DNA of 64,000 bases from Sabellastarte sp. h YS-2021 (lineage: Eukaryota; Annelida; Polychaeta; Sabellida; Sabellidae): contig OZ024936.1 in NCBI GenBank assembly GCA_964017235.1, positions 38,524,040 through 38,588,039 of the forward strand, written 5' to 3'. Under the pieces are notes generated by a model. The model ran no database searches. It saw only the letters and a program-made list of their open reading frames with translations, and had not been told where the DNA came from. A program made the position numbers and the translations under genes. This document shows, in pieces, positions 9,060-19,770 of the stretch. The stretch's first letter is position 1; the number at the start of each line of letters is the position of its first letter.

Positions 9060-10795
9060 ATGCCGGGTTACAAATGTACCCATGTTTCATGCTCTGAGGG
9101 GAGAGGCGGTGATGTGGGGTTCTTCATTCGTGATGACATCGATTTCAAGGTCTTACCCCAACCATGTGTCAATACCTTTGAGAGTATTTCCATTCAACTG
9201 TCAATGGGCAACACCCAGGACATCATTTTTCACACCTTGTACAGGCCTCCCAATGTCTCCAAAGCCGACTTCATTGGGGAATTCAGCACTTTTGTTGAGT
9301 GTGCTGCTTTAACATGTTGTGAGAATATTATTCTAGGGGACTTAAATCTGCACCTGGACAAACAGGATGTTTGGTCGCAGAAATTCAGTGACTCCCTCTG
9401 TCAATGTAATTTTACCCAGATCATTGACTCTCCAACCCACATTCACGGCCATATCTTAGACGTTTTATGTGTCAGGGATGCCTTTGCAGAGGCAGTTCGG
9501 CCGAAAGTCATAGGGGGACTCTCCGACCATCTTGCCATCACTTTCTCTGTTGATATACCCATTAAAACACCGTGCAACTTTAGGCAGGTTAATACACGGA
9601 AAATTCACAGGATAAATATCAATGCTTTTAGAGAGGACATCATGAATTCTGACTTAATCAAACATCCTCATAAGACAGCAAGTTTACTCAGTCACCAGTA
9701 CTTTAATACCTTGCGTAACATTCTTGACAGGCACGCCCCAGTTAAAAGAAAAAAAATACCATTGCACCCTGACAAAGGGTTCATGACTTCAGACATCCTC
9801 TCAGCAAAGCGTTTGAAACGGAAGTACGAGCGTATATGGCGCAAGGACAATTCCGCAATTAACCGCAGTAGATATCGTGCGGTTGTCAACCGCTACAATT
9901 TTCTACTTGAAGAGTCTAGACGAAGGCACTATTCCGCAGTTATTGCTGAAAACAATGGTAATCCCAAGGCTCTGTGGAACACTTTCAAAAAAATTCTACA
10001 TAAATCTTCGACCATTATTTTACCCGATCATGTCAGTCTGAAAGATCTAGCCAATGCCTTTGGGCATTTTTTCTGTGACAAAATCATGAAAATCAGAAGC
10101 GCACTACAGTCATCGGGTCCAGTTTCGATCACCAGACCAAGCTTGAACAACAGTGCCCTATCTTCTTTTGAGCCTGTATCTGAGGAAGACATTCTCAAAA
10201 TTCTAAAATCATCTCCTACCAAATCATGTGATCTAGACCCAATACCAACCTCACTGGTCAAAGATTGTGCAGACATCCTAATCACCCTAATTACCAATAT
10301 CATAAATTATTCGCTCAAAGAAGGCAGTTTTCCTAACTGTTTCAAAATCGCATATGTTACTCCCCTTCTCAAGAAGCCTAGGCTAGATAGAAATCTCCTG
10401 ACAAACTATAGACCAGTGTCAAACCTTAGTTTCATATCAAAGTTGATTGAAAAAGCTGTAGCAAATCAGTTAAATAGTTACATCAATAAAGAGGGGCTCT
10501 CCAATCTCAACCAATCAGCCTACAAGAGATTGCATTCCACAGAAACAGCACTCCTTAAAATTCAAAATGACATTGCTGCTTCGATGGACTCCGGTAAGGC
10601 TGTTGCTCTCACATTATTGGACCTCTCAGCAGCATTTGATACCATTGACCACACCATTCTTTTTAACTGCCTCAGGGATTGGTTCGGCGTGGATGGCACT
10701 GTGCTGATGTGGATCAAATCATATCTCACAAATCGTAGACAGAAAGTTAAATTGGGTAATAGCTTCTCGGATGCCTTCTCACTCCCGTATGGGGG
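9060..10795 (+). pseudogene. LINE ORF2 part 1: endonuclease C-terminal half and RT fingers/palm
   Basis: Residues about 1-170 are AP-endonuclease-like: GRGGDVGFFIRDD, the ILGDLNLHLD block, DSPTHIHGHILDVLC and the catalytic LSDHLAITF. After a linker with basic RRRHYSAV, the RT begins (about residue 440) with VTPLLKKPRLDRNLLTNYRP, VSNLSFISKLIEKAVANQL, SAYKRLHSTETALLKI and LLDLSAAFDTIDH, which holds the first catalytic Asp. The frame then breaks at a G-run (10789-10793): five G's stand where four would keep the frame. The Met at 9060 is simply where the truncated copy opens. The enzyme nicks target DNA and primes cDNA synthesis; this copy lacks the endonuclease N terminus. Confidence 0.85.
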
Positions 10796-11692
10796 CCCCT
10801 CAAGGTTCTGTCCTGGGTCCACTGCTTTTCACTCTTTACACTACCCCCCTCAGCCATATAATTTCCAGTTTCAATGTTACCCATCATCTTTATGCCGATG
10901 ACACCCAAATGTACTTGGCACTTGATTCCAGGAACTTTGATTCCAGTATTGCTGAGCTCACAGAGTGTCTTGCTTGCGTTCAAAAATGGATGGATGGTGT
11001 CAGATTGAAACTTAATCCAGAGAAGACAGAATTTATCATCATGGGCGACAGACAGGCCAGGGAGTCAATCATGCAAAAATTGCCCACCCAGTTTCTTGGA
11101 AACTCAATCACCCCCACTAATGAAGTTAAGAATTTAGGTGTTACTTTTGATTCTGGGAACACCTTTGCCAGCCATATAACCAAAGTTTGTCGTGCCTGCT
11201 ACTACCATCTCAAAGATCTCAGACGCATTTGTAAATTCCTCACTGTGGAGACTGCAGCCCTGCTGGCTAACTCAGTGATCAGTAGTCGAATTGACTACTG
11301 CAATTCCCTACTTTATGGTGTGAATAAATACAATGTGGCTAAACTCCAAAAGATTCAAAATGCCCTCTGCAGAATTGTTTTCAGACTTGATAAAACTAGC
11401 CATGTTACTCCACATCTGCAAAAACTACACTGGCTCCCCATTTCATACCGTATCCTGTTCAAATATAATCTTATTACATTCAAGGCTATCAAATTCTCCC
11501 AACCCTCATATTTATCATCCTTAATCAAACCCAGTAGCCTTACTCGTGGAAATCGGCTTTCTCTTTCTTCAGTTCGTCCCAAGAAGGCCATTGGTAGGCG
11601 AGGTTTTGCAATGGCTTCTCCCACTGAATGGAACACACTCCCACAATCGGTACGATCTCAGAACACAATCATAGGGTTTCGAAGCCACCTAA
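10771..11692 (+). pseudogene. LINE ORF2 part 2: RT catalytic core to C-terminal tail
   Basis: The frame continues after the one-base shift with [15 protein letters not shown], then [12 protein letters not shown], whose YADD catalytic box is at 10891-10902, then [18 protein letters not shown] (thumb entry), [12 protein letters not shown] and [10 protein letters not shown]. The late tail is [19 protein letters not shown] and FRSHL. At codon Leu (11689-11691) the MITE inserts. Removing that element and one TAA copy puts KTYLFRL next in frame, the usual CR1/L2 ending, so the insertion point is placed to the base. The only other visible lesion in the RT is the shift near 10790, so the copy looks fairly young. 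Residues after 11692 read into the MITE and are spurious. Confidence 0.85.
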
Positions 11693-12391
11693 TGTGGGTG
11701 TTCCACCACATGACTAAGGCTCCCGATTAAGGGTTTTTGAGGGTCGGTTTCAAAAATTTGTTTAGTCCCAGGCATCCTGTAAGGGTCGGTTGTGGTCGGT
11801 TGAGGCCGTGTGAAAAATCAAACATGTTTGATATTTCTCCCGACCCCAACTGATTATTTTTTCCCGCCATAAACAAAATGTCCAGTCTCAGGCCTCCTCA
11901 GACCAAATTTACACAGTCGTATGTTGTCCCAGGCCGCCTGCGACCCTTAGTCCCCAACCCTTAGTACCCGACCCTTAGTACCTTAGTCCCAGGCCTCCTG
12001 CGACCCTTAATCCCATTGCAAAACAAGAATCGGCTATCTCGGTCTGGGGACGCCTCAGGACACCTTGTGGGGTCGGGACTTAATCGTGGGTTAGTCGGGG
12101 CTTAGTCCCAGGAGGCCTGAGGCGTCCTGGGACCCAGTCGGTTTGTTTACGACAGGATCGTGGTTCAAACCGACCAGAAAATGGCTTAGTCGGTTCTTAG
12201 TCCCAGACCAGTTAGTGACTGTCTGGGGCCGCCTGAGGCGTCCTGAGGCTTCCTGAGGACGATCTGTACTTAATCCCAGACTTTGAAACCGATCCAGTTT
12301 TCACGCCCAATTTTGTTTTTTTTTCACCGACTGTCCACGATTAAGGGTCGCCGACAGGATCGGGGCTTAATCCTTTGGTGGAACAAGGGCA
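11693..12391. mobile_element. 699 bp MITE with TAA target duplication (PIF/Harbinger-type)
   Basis: The element starts TGTGGGTGTTCCACCA and ends TGGTGGAACAAGGGCA: the 16 bp inverted ends agree at 12 positions. TAA flanks both sides (11690-11692 and 12392-12394), a 3 bp TWA duplication as known for PIF/Harbinger. The interior is unusually GC-rich for this window and repeats TTAGTCCCAGGCCTCCTG-like words (about 11930-12010) and their inverse (about 12105-12255), with a 9 bp hairpin GTCCCAGGA/TCCTGGGAC at about 12104-12132. It has no coding capacity. Confidence 0.85.
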
Positions 12392-12770
12392 TAAAGACCT
12401 ACTTGTTTAGACTTGTATACCCCCCACCATAGTATTTCTCCCCTTGCGGCGCTAAATCAGGATTTGGACCCGGCATGTCCCTCGAATTTCCCTTTTTTGC
12501 CTTGAGCGCATTAGAGGATGTTGCATCAATTTTGCGCTATATAAATCATTCTATTTTGCTGTTGGAATAGCAGTGAAGTAAAAAAACTGTTGGAAACTAC
12601 CGGTATGTTTGTGAGCGATAATTTAGAACATTATTAAGGTGCACTTAACAGCTAAAGTTTTCATTTATTTCATTCATCAAACCTTTTCAAGTGATTAAAT
12701 CACATAATTAAACCAGTTTTGTTCAGTGGCATTGTGCATTACTTCTTTTATAAAACATAATGGCCATGTT

Positions 12771-12930
12771 AGGGTCCTCAGTGGCCTAGTGGTTAGCAAG
12801 TTTGGCATCTAATCATAGGCTGTCACCTCTGTGGGTTCGAGTCCCACAAGTGGCAATTCTGAAGACCTGTCCCAATATGACCCTGGCTGTTGAACGGGAC
12901 GTAAAACCCCAACTTTGACCTTTGACCTTT
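12771..12930 (+). mobile_element. Complete tRNA-derived SINE with 12 bp target duplication
   Basis: The 160 bp unit has a tRNA-like head with A box TGGCCTAGTGG (12782-12792) and B box GGTTCGAGTCC (12834-12844), a tRNA-unrelated body containing ACGGGACGTAAAACCCCAA, and a tandem TTTGACC tail. It is flanked by the exact duplication AATGGCCATGTT (12759-12770 and 12931-12942), proving retroposition. The body's end recalls the conserved 3' domain of some deuterostome/lophotrochozoan SINE superfamilies, but I cannot confirm which. Transcription would be by RNA polymerase III from the internal boxes. Confidence 0.92.
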
Positions 12931-12942
12931 AATGGCCATGTT

Positions 12943-13352
12943 TTGATTGTTTTTGTTTTTCTGGTTTCTTTCTTGTCGTACAAACATGCGTAGGTGATGA
13001 ACTTGGGTAGCTGAACAGTATGCACGTCAGGTCCCTGCTGACGTATATTGGCTTTATTATGTCTGGGGTCATGCACTGCAATCAATAAGGACTTCATGAA
13101 AAAAAAATATAGTCCTTCTGATGGCTTCATTGCCAGTGCTGCCATTATCACCATACCCTTGAATAAACATCTGGCAATATGAAACCGAGATTTTAGTGAG
13201 AGGTCACACGATTACTAGGAAGGCAAGTAGTTGAATGTTTTGGTTAATGTGACATATTGTTGATGCTGAGCAACATGGTGGCGAAAATAAGGGACTACCA
13301 TGCACTCAAAGAGGCTCAACATTGGATCAGTCTATGAAGCAAAGTAAACTTA
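12943..13352. other. Spacer with a possible short DIRS recombinase relic
   Basis: Most of this stretch is unrecognised. At about 13300-13350, CAAAGAGGCTCAAC...CAGTCTATGAAGCAAAGT aligns with the DIRS recombinase region at about 2028-2062 (CAAAGAGGATCAAC...CGTCTATGAGGCAAAGT). It is too short to be sure. Confidence 0.35.
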
Positions 13353-13427
13353 CATGACATCACTCTGCGGCAGCCGCATGACCAACTTCTCCAAAAGTAT
13401 AAGGCCCAGAGACATGCTGTGTTTTTT
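13353..13427 (+). mobile_element. X-D copy, truncated 5' part
   Basis: CATCACTCTGCGGC...ACTTCTCC...AAGGCCCAGAGACATGCTG matches the 5' leader of family X (compare 26415-26510 and 49470-49562), but the terminal hairpin is missing. It stops in a T-run, where X-C begins. The next part of the same leader, TTAAAAGATACCTTATCTAT, appears at 32877 directly after the end of X-C. Confidence 0.78.
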
Positions 13428-13940
13428 ATGTCAGCTGACTGGTCAGTCTGTTGACATTATGTCATCACTCTGCGGCGTGGGCCTATGCGAACAACTTCCA
13501 GAGTTGCTTCTAGGATGCGTTTTCTGCGATATCTCGCATTAATTTGCTTTTGCTCGCGGATTTCATCGAAGTATGCGGGGACAAGATTGTAAAAGAACGC
13601 ATTCAGCACAAGGCAGTGCAGGATATATATACGAAGCGAAAAGACGAGAGATCAAAGAAATCGAAACGATGCGTGGAGCGAGAGTTTGTCGAGGTTTTGA
13701 TTTTTCCGTCGAAATGTTCTTCGAATAATGCCTGTAGACGATTTTGGTTCCGTGATCGTTTACAAACTCAAATATATTATGAGGTACAGACAGAATTTGG
13801 ACATATTATACCCAAAAATATAAAATTAAGCTGAAAGTGGATGATTATATAAAAAATGGCTACAAGAAAAACGAAACTTACAGTAGACTGGATTGTTACC
13901 ACAACAGGCCATGGCAGCCGGTGGTGACCCTACGGGCGTA

Positions 13941-14464
13941 GTGGCTTTCTACCAGTAAACGCCCGTGTTTAAGATAACATTTAGCATTTATCTTATATTT
14001 GGAGGTTTAGTTTATGTTCTGCTTCAACCAAATTATCCAATGACATTCAAGATAATTAATGATTTAGTGGTGGTGGACCAGTTCACGCCTGTGTACCCAT
14101 TCACGCCCACCCCTAAATTTCTCCAAAACAATCACAGTTACACAATAAATTACCAATATATATGATCAATTTGATAATTATCTATGATGTGGTAAACATC
14201 TTTTCTATGAAAAAGTATGAATCTTTAAGAAAATTGAGGGTGGGCGTGAATAGGTACACGGGCGTGAATTGGTCCACCACCACTAAATATGCTGGGGAAC
14301 ATTTCTTTGAAAGTGATGTAATTTGACAATATATCTCTATTATCGGCCGTGTTTACTGCAAACCGTAAATACCAGTGAACGCCCATTTTGTTTGCAAATA
14401 GAAGCATTTGTCCTTGACCTCTAATAAAGATATATAAGGCGGGCGTTCACTGGTAGAAAGCCAC
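13941..14464. mobile_element. MITE-B, TA-flanked, interrupted by MITE-A
   Basis: The left end GTGGCTTTCTACCAGTAAAC and the right end (inverted GTGGCTTTCTACCAGTGAAC) agree over about 27 bp. TA flanks both sides (13939-13940 and 14465-14466). A second inward copy of CCAGTGAACGCCC lies at 14371-14383. Removing the nested MITE-A leaves about 300 bp of non-coding sequence. A decayed left end of the same family is at 6685-6716. Confidence 0.88.
14067..14283. mobile_element. MITE-A copy 2, nested in MITE-B
   Basis: This copy has the same 217 bp layout as 6202-6418, with inverted ends starting GTGGTGGTGGACCA and TA duplications at 14065-14066 and 14284-14285. Base differences from copy 1 in both ends (for example CACGCCTGTG against CACGCCCGGG) show the two copies have diverged. 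Confidence 0.92.
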
Positions 14465-14514
14465 TACGTATCTGTCGGAATTCCCTAGAAAAATATTTTA
14501 CTGGATCAAAATTC

Positions 14515-14745
14515 ACGGACAACTCATTAATATTAATGAGGTCACAGATTTTCGTGGTGGTTTTAATTCTTAATATTTTCTGATTTAAGATCAAATACTA
14601 GAAGGACTACAGAGCTCATGTATGCGTAAAAAATATTTGACGATTCCATTGGATTCTTTAGCAATATTTTACTTGAAGAATTTGTGGACTACTCATTACT
14701 ATTCATGAGGTCATGGTATTCTGTGGGGTTTTCCAACATATTTGT
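14515..14745. repeat. Pair of CTCATTAATATT/GAGGTCA dispersed repeats
   Basis: Two direct copies (about 14521-14570 and 14690-14740) read CTCATT(A)ATATT(C)ATGAGGTCA followed by a GGGGTTTT-like word. The same unit flanks the palindrome near 8255. The remaining part of this hAT-like element, 14745-14985, shows nothing recognisable. Confidence 0.6.
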
Positions 14746-15092
14746 ATGAATTGATGGTGTAATGACTGAATTTGTGATGCCATGACTTCAGATGAAAACT
14801 TAAAACCATAATGCCATGACAGGAGCCACTTTGATGTAAATAACCATTTTCAGTATTTTTTTAAAATTCTATCACTAGCCTTGAAGTTTATTTTTATTGG
14901 GCAAGACAATAAAAATTGACCACTAATTAATAGAAGTCCACTGTTAAAAATGCCTAAATAAGCTGAAAATGTATTTTTTATTACTTTAAACTTATCATAA
15001 AGTCGTCCCCCAGAATTTTTAGCCCCTCCCCCACATTTTGTGTAGTGGTGGGGGATCGCCCCCACTTTTTGAAATTCCTAGAATCAACACTG

Positions 15093-15316
15093 ACTTCTCC
15101 TCCAAAACTACAAGGCCCAGAGACATGCTGTTTTTTTAAAAGATACATTAACTAAACTATTGAGGATGAAAAATTGTTCGAGGCATACAAATATGTCTGT
15201 TCGTCTGTTTGCTAGAGCCATTACAGTTGAGGTACCCCCACCAAAAGTGTGAAAATTCTAACACTTTATCACTATTTTCTCAATGGGAGTAGTTGAATGT
15301 TTTGGTAGCTAGTTTT
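15093..15316 (+). repeat. X-C leader, second part
   Basis: ACTTCTCCTCCAAAACTACA and the following AAAAGATAC...GATGAAAAATTGTTC, then GGTACCCCCACCAAAAGTGT, match the 5' leaders of XA (26465-26620) and XB (49520-49675) closely. It carries on to the T-run in which P1 is inserted. Confidence 0.8.
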
Positions 15317-16450
15317 TACCTCACCTGTCGGGGTATTGTTTTCACCCATGCTGTCCGGGTGGTCGGGCGGCGGGCAAAAGTTTGTCCGGGCTGTGTCTCA
15401 GAAACTGTAAGGTGTAGGAAGTTAATACTTGGTAGGGACATTGGTTAGGATGTGTAGGTGTGCAACGTCATGGTCTGACCTTGATTTGACCTTTGACCTT
15501 GCCGTAGTGACCTTGAGTTTGAAAGTTTTGTCCGGGCTATATCTCGGAAACTGTAAGGTGTAGGAAGTTGATATTTGGTAGGGATATTGGTTAGGGGGTG
15601 TAGATGTGCAACGTCATGGTCTGACCTCGATTTGACCTTTGACCTTGCTGTAGTGAACATGACCTATAAAATCTTGTCCGGGCTATATCTCAGAAACCGT
15701 AAAGTGTAGGAAGTTGATACTTGATAGGGACACTGGTGAGGGGGTGTAGGTATGCAACATCATGGTCTGACCATGATTTGACCTTTGATCTTGCCGTAGT
15801 GACCTTGACCAATAAAATCTTGTCTGGGCTATATCTCGGAAACCGTAAGGTATAGTAAGTTGATACTTGGTAGGGACATTGGTTAGGGGTTTTAGGTGTG
15901 CATTATCATGGTGTGACCTTAATTTGACCTTTGACCTTGTTGTAGTGACCTTGACCTTTAAAATCTTGTTGCACCTTTGGGTCTGTCTTTTGATGCAGAT
16001 TAAGCACTGTTAAAGTCATATTAGAATTTATTAAGAATTTTAGTTTTATAACTTCCCATTGTAACAGATGGAATTTCAAGAAGTGAGCCACAGATTTTGC
16101 TCCAACACCACACATAAGCATTCATTGAATGTATTACCACTTCTGTATGCATGGTAATATTCAAAACATCTAAACCATAATTCGGCCATGCAGATGTAGA
16201 TAAAGAGCATTGTAATGTTTAGTTTACCGATTAATGCTGTCATCTTGTTATTGAATTTAATACTTCATCTTTACATGCATTATCTTTCTGTTAGACATTA
16301 TTTTCTCTATTTAAACATTTTTTTGGACCTTTATATAACTGACAGTGCTCTGAAAGTATCCTGAACTTTGTACTGATACAGTACTTCTATATCTCATGGT
16401 GTTCAAAATATTTCCCTAGGCTGTGGGGTACAGGCATCTCTGATGCTATT
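15317..16450 (+). mobile_element. P1, family P rolling-circle-type element
   Basis: It starts in a T-run with TACCTCACCTGTCGGGGTA, a decayed version of the P2 hairpin. About four 146 bp monomers follow (15400-15965), then a 3' unique part. The 3' end has the subterminal GGCTGTGGGGTA (16419-16430), a small hairpin GCATC/GATGC and a terminus TATTT shared exactly with P2. Beyond that point P1 and P2 flanks differ. Left flank TAGCTAGTTTTT and right flank CTGACTTTTCAGTAC belong to one A-type host sequence. Confidence 0.75.
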
Positions 16451-16824
16451 TTCTGACTTTTCAGTACCTTCCATAATGAGTAAAATCATTTGTAACTTAA
16501 AAACCATTGTGGTTAGAGAATTTTGTGTGAATATGTTATTCAGCTACTTTTGGGTCAGCTATAACATAATAAAATTTCAGTCATGTAGCTCATTGCATAG
16601 CTGAGTAATAGTTACTTTGAGGTTATCACTGTTGAATAAATCAGTTGTAACTTGAAATATATTGTTTTTACAGTATTTTCTTTAAATGTTTTTCACCTAC
16701 TTTTCAGTCAGCTATAACATACTGCAATTGCAGGCCTGTAGCTCGTAGCATAGCTACTTTCAGGTTTTCACTGTTGAGTAAATCAGTTTTAACTGGAAAA
16801 CTATGGCATTTAGAGTATTTTATT
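16451..16824 (+). repeat. Array A segment (155 bp monomers), host of Q1
   Basis: Monomers carry GTTGAGTAAATCA, ACTATTGCATTTAGAG, CAGCTATAACATA and GCATAGCTGAGTAATAGC. The last one stops in GTATTTTATT at 16824, and its continuation TTAAATATGTTATTCACC appears at 20092 after Q1. Confidence 0.85.
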
Positions 16825-16850
16825 GTATCCCCGGCGCGAAGCGGGGATAC
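16825..16850 (+). other. Q1 5' terminal hairpin
   Basis: A 9 bp perfect stem GTATCCCCG/CGGGGATAC with loop GCGCGAAG sits directly at the element border after TT. Confidence 0.9.
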
Positions 16851-18519
16851 TATGGATTCATCATCGTCGGCGTCCGCGCCCTCGTCCGCAGAGATTTCTT
16901 GTTAGCGACCTACAGTCCACATTTCTTTCCGGATTTCTTTCATATTTGGCAGGTGGCTTGATATGGTAGAGGACTCGCCACCCTATCTTTTTGGTAGGCT
17001 TTATGTCTAAATTAGGCCTGTGGTAGACAAAAATGTCTAAAATGTGGAATATTGCTTGTTAGCGACCTACAGTCCACATTTCTTTCCAGATTTCTTTCAT
17101 ATTTGGCAGGTGGCTTGGTATGCTAGAGGACTCGCCACCCTATCTTTTTGGTAGGCTTTATGTCTAAATTAGGCCTCTGGTAGACAAAAATGTCTAAAAT
17201 GCATTAAAATTCATGAAATCATGCACTAAATCACTTATAACTTGAAAAGTGTTGCATTTAGAGCATTTTGTTAAAATATGTTATTCAGATACTTTTTTCA
17301 TAGCTACAACATGGTGAGTAACTTGGGTGTCTGTCTCAATAGCTAAGTGAGTAATAGCTACTTTTGGGCTTTTCAGTAACTTCCATCATGAGTAAAATCA
17401 CTTGTAACTTGAAAACTATTGCATTTAGAGTATTTTGTTGCAATATGTTATTCAGCTATTTTTGGCTCAGCTATAACATAGTAAAATTTCAGACCTGTAG
17501 CTCATGGCATAGCTGAGTAATAGCTACTTTTAGGTTATCACTGTTGAGTAAATTACTTATAACTTCAAAAGTATTACATTTAGAGTATTTTGTTTCAATA
17601 TGTTATTCACCTATTTCAGAGTCAGCTATAACATAGTGAAGTTCCAGACCTGTGGCTCATTGCATAGCTGAGTAATAGCTACTTTGAAGTTCACACTGTT
17701 GAGTAAATCAGTTGTAATTGGAAAACTATTGCATTTACAGAAATTTGTGTAAATATGTTATTCAGCTACTTTTGGGTCAGCTATAACATAGTGAAATTAC
17801 AGACCTGTAGCTCATGGCACAACTGAGCAATAGCTATTTTCAGGTACTGACTGTTGAGTAAATGACTTGTAACTTGAAAAATATTGCATTTGGAGTGTTT
17901 TGTTAAAATATGTTGTTCACCTACTTTTGGGTCAGCTATAACGTCGTGAAATTACAGACTTATAGCTCATGGCATAGCTGACCAATAGCTATTTTCAGGT
18001 TCTCACTATTGAGTAAATCAGTTGTAACTTGAAAACTATTGCATTTACAGTATTTTGCTTAAATATGTTGTTCACCTAATTTTGGGTCAGCTATAACATA
18101 GAAAAAATTCAGACATGTAGCTCATTGCATAGCTGAGTAATAGCTACTTTGAGGTTATCACTGTTGAGTAAATCAGTTATAACATGAAAACTATTACATT
18201 TACAGTATTTTGTTTAAATATGTTATTCACATAATTTTTGGTCAGCTATAACAGAGTGAAATTGCAGACCTCTATGTCATGGCATAGCTTACCAATATCT
18301 ACTTTCAGGTTCTCACTGTTGAGTAAATCATTGTATCCACTGGATAGCCGCAGTGTGTAGAGAGATTTCACCATTACCGCTCTAATGAAAAAAATATTAT
18401 AGCTAGCCTTCTCAAGTTTGCAAGGTATATTAGAGGGTGCACCACAGTATTCTATTGGTAGGCTTTATGTCTAAATTAGGCCTGTGGCTAAATTACTTGC
18501 CTACTAAAAATGAGTAATT

Positions 18520-19770
18520 CTGCATTTTCTCTAAAGGTATTGCAGATAGCAAATTTTTCTTAAATAACTCATTCACCTACTTTTGGGAGAGCTTTCACAT
18601 GCTGAAGTTCCAGACCTGTAGGTAATTACTCACCTACTCAAAATGAGTAAATGCGAATTATCTCTAAAAGTATTGCAGATAGCCAATTTTTCTCAAATAA
18701 CTCATTCACCTACTTTTGGGAGAGCTTTCACTTGGTGAAGTTTCAGACCTGTAGGTAATTACTCACCCACTGAAAATGAGTAAATGCAAATTATCTCTAA
18801 AAGTATTCCAGATAGCCAATTTTTGTCAAATAACTCCTTCACCTACTTTTGGGAGACCTTTCACTTGGTGAAGTTTCAGACCTGTAGCTAATTATTCACC
18901 TACTCAAAATGAGTAAATGCTAATTATCTCTAAAAGTATTGCAGATATCCAATTTTTATCAAATAACTCATTCATCTACTTTTGGGAGAGCTTTCACATG
19001 GTGAAGTTTCAGACCCATAGCTAATTATTCACCTACTCAAAATGAGTAAATGCAAATTATCTCTAAAAGTATTCCAGATAGCCAATTTTTGTCAAATAAC
19101 TCATTCGCCTACTTTTGGGAGACCTTTCACTTGGTGAAGTTTCAGACCTGTAGCTAATTATTCACCTACTCAAAATGAGTAAATGCGAATTATCTCTAAA
19201 AGTATTGCAGATAGCCAATTTTTCTCAAATAACTCGTTCACCTACTTTTGGGAGAGCTTTCACTTGGTGAAGTTTCAGACCCGTAGGGAATTACTCACCT
19301 ACTGAAAATGAGTAAATGCAAATTATCTCTAAAAGTATTCCAGATAGCCAATTTTTGTCAAATAACTCCTTCACCTACTTTTGGGAGACCTTTCACTTGG
19401 TGAAGTTTCAGACCCGTAGCTAATTATTCACCTACTCAAAATGAGTAAATACTAATTATCTCTAAAATATTGCAGATATCCAATTTTTATCAAATAACTC
19501 ATTCATCTACTTTTGGGACAGTTTCACATGGTGAAGTTCCAGACCCGTAGGTAATTACTCACCTACTGAAAATGAGTAAATTCGAATTATCTCTAAAAGT
19601 ATTGTAGGTAGCCAATTTTTCTCAAATAACTCATTCGCCTACTTTTGAGAGAGCTTTCACTTGGTGAAGTTTCAGACCCGTAGCTAATTATTCACCTACT
19701 CAAAATGAGTAAATGCGAATTATCTCTAGAAGTATTGCAGATAGCCAGTATTTCTCAAATAACTCATTAA
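18520..19770 (+). repeat. Array E segment in Q1 (133 bp monomers)
   Basis: About nine tandem monomers with GGGAGAGCTTTCACTTGGTG, CACCTACTCAAAATGAGTAA and AAAGTATTGCAGATAGCCAA. The same monomer fills 56456-57359 and most of element G. Confidence 0.88.

Larger units (their letters stand above)
9060..12565 (+). mobile_element. CR1/L2-group LINE, 5'-truncated, split by a MITE
   Basis: The copy holds the C-terminal part of an AP-type endonuclease, a complete reverse transcriptase and the 3' untranslated end finishing in GCGCTATATAAATCATTCTA, a terminus style common in CR1/L2 LINEs. It starts inside the endonuclease (about 9051-9060), as expected for 5' truncation on insertion. The last coding codons and the 3' UTR (12395-12565) are separated from the rest by the 699 bp element at 11693-12391. 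No poly(A) tail or clear target duplication was found. Confidence 0.85.
13499..15092. mobile_element. hAT-like element with 5 bp target duplication inside X-C
   Basis: The left end CAGAGTTGCTTCTAGGA and the inverted right end CAGTGTTGATTCTAGGA agree at 15 of 17 positions. ACTTC flanks both sides (13494-13498 and 15093-15097), and the X leader (GAACAACTTC|TCCTCC) rejoins exactly across it. CAGNGTTG ends fit hAT; a 5 bp duplication would fit the hAT5-type group, which is inference. An open frame at 13544-13834 (96 residues, rich in Lys/Arg) lies in the left part and matches nothing I know. The interior also holds MITE-B with MITE-A copy 2 nested in it, and two CTCATTAATATT repeats. Confidence 0.78.

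Noticed and set aside
12813..13154. 113-residue minus-strand open frame
   Set aside because: It overlaps the SINE and shows no domain; a chance frame.
13544..13834. 96-residue frame as a transposase gene
   Set aside because: No recognisable motif. Kept only as a remark in the hAT-like element, because basic composition alone is not evidence.
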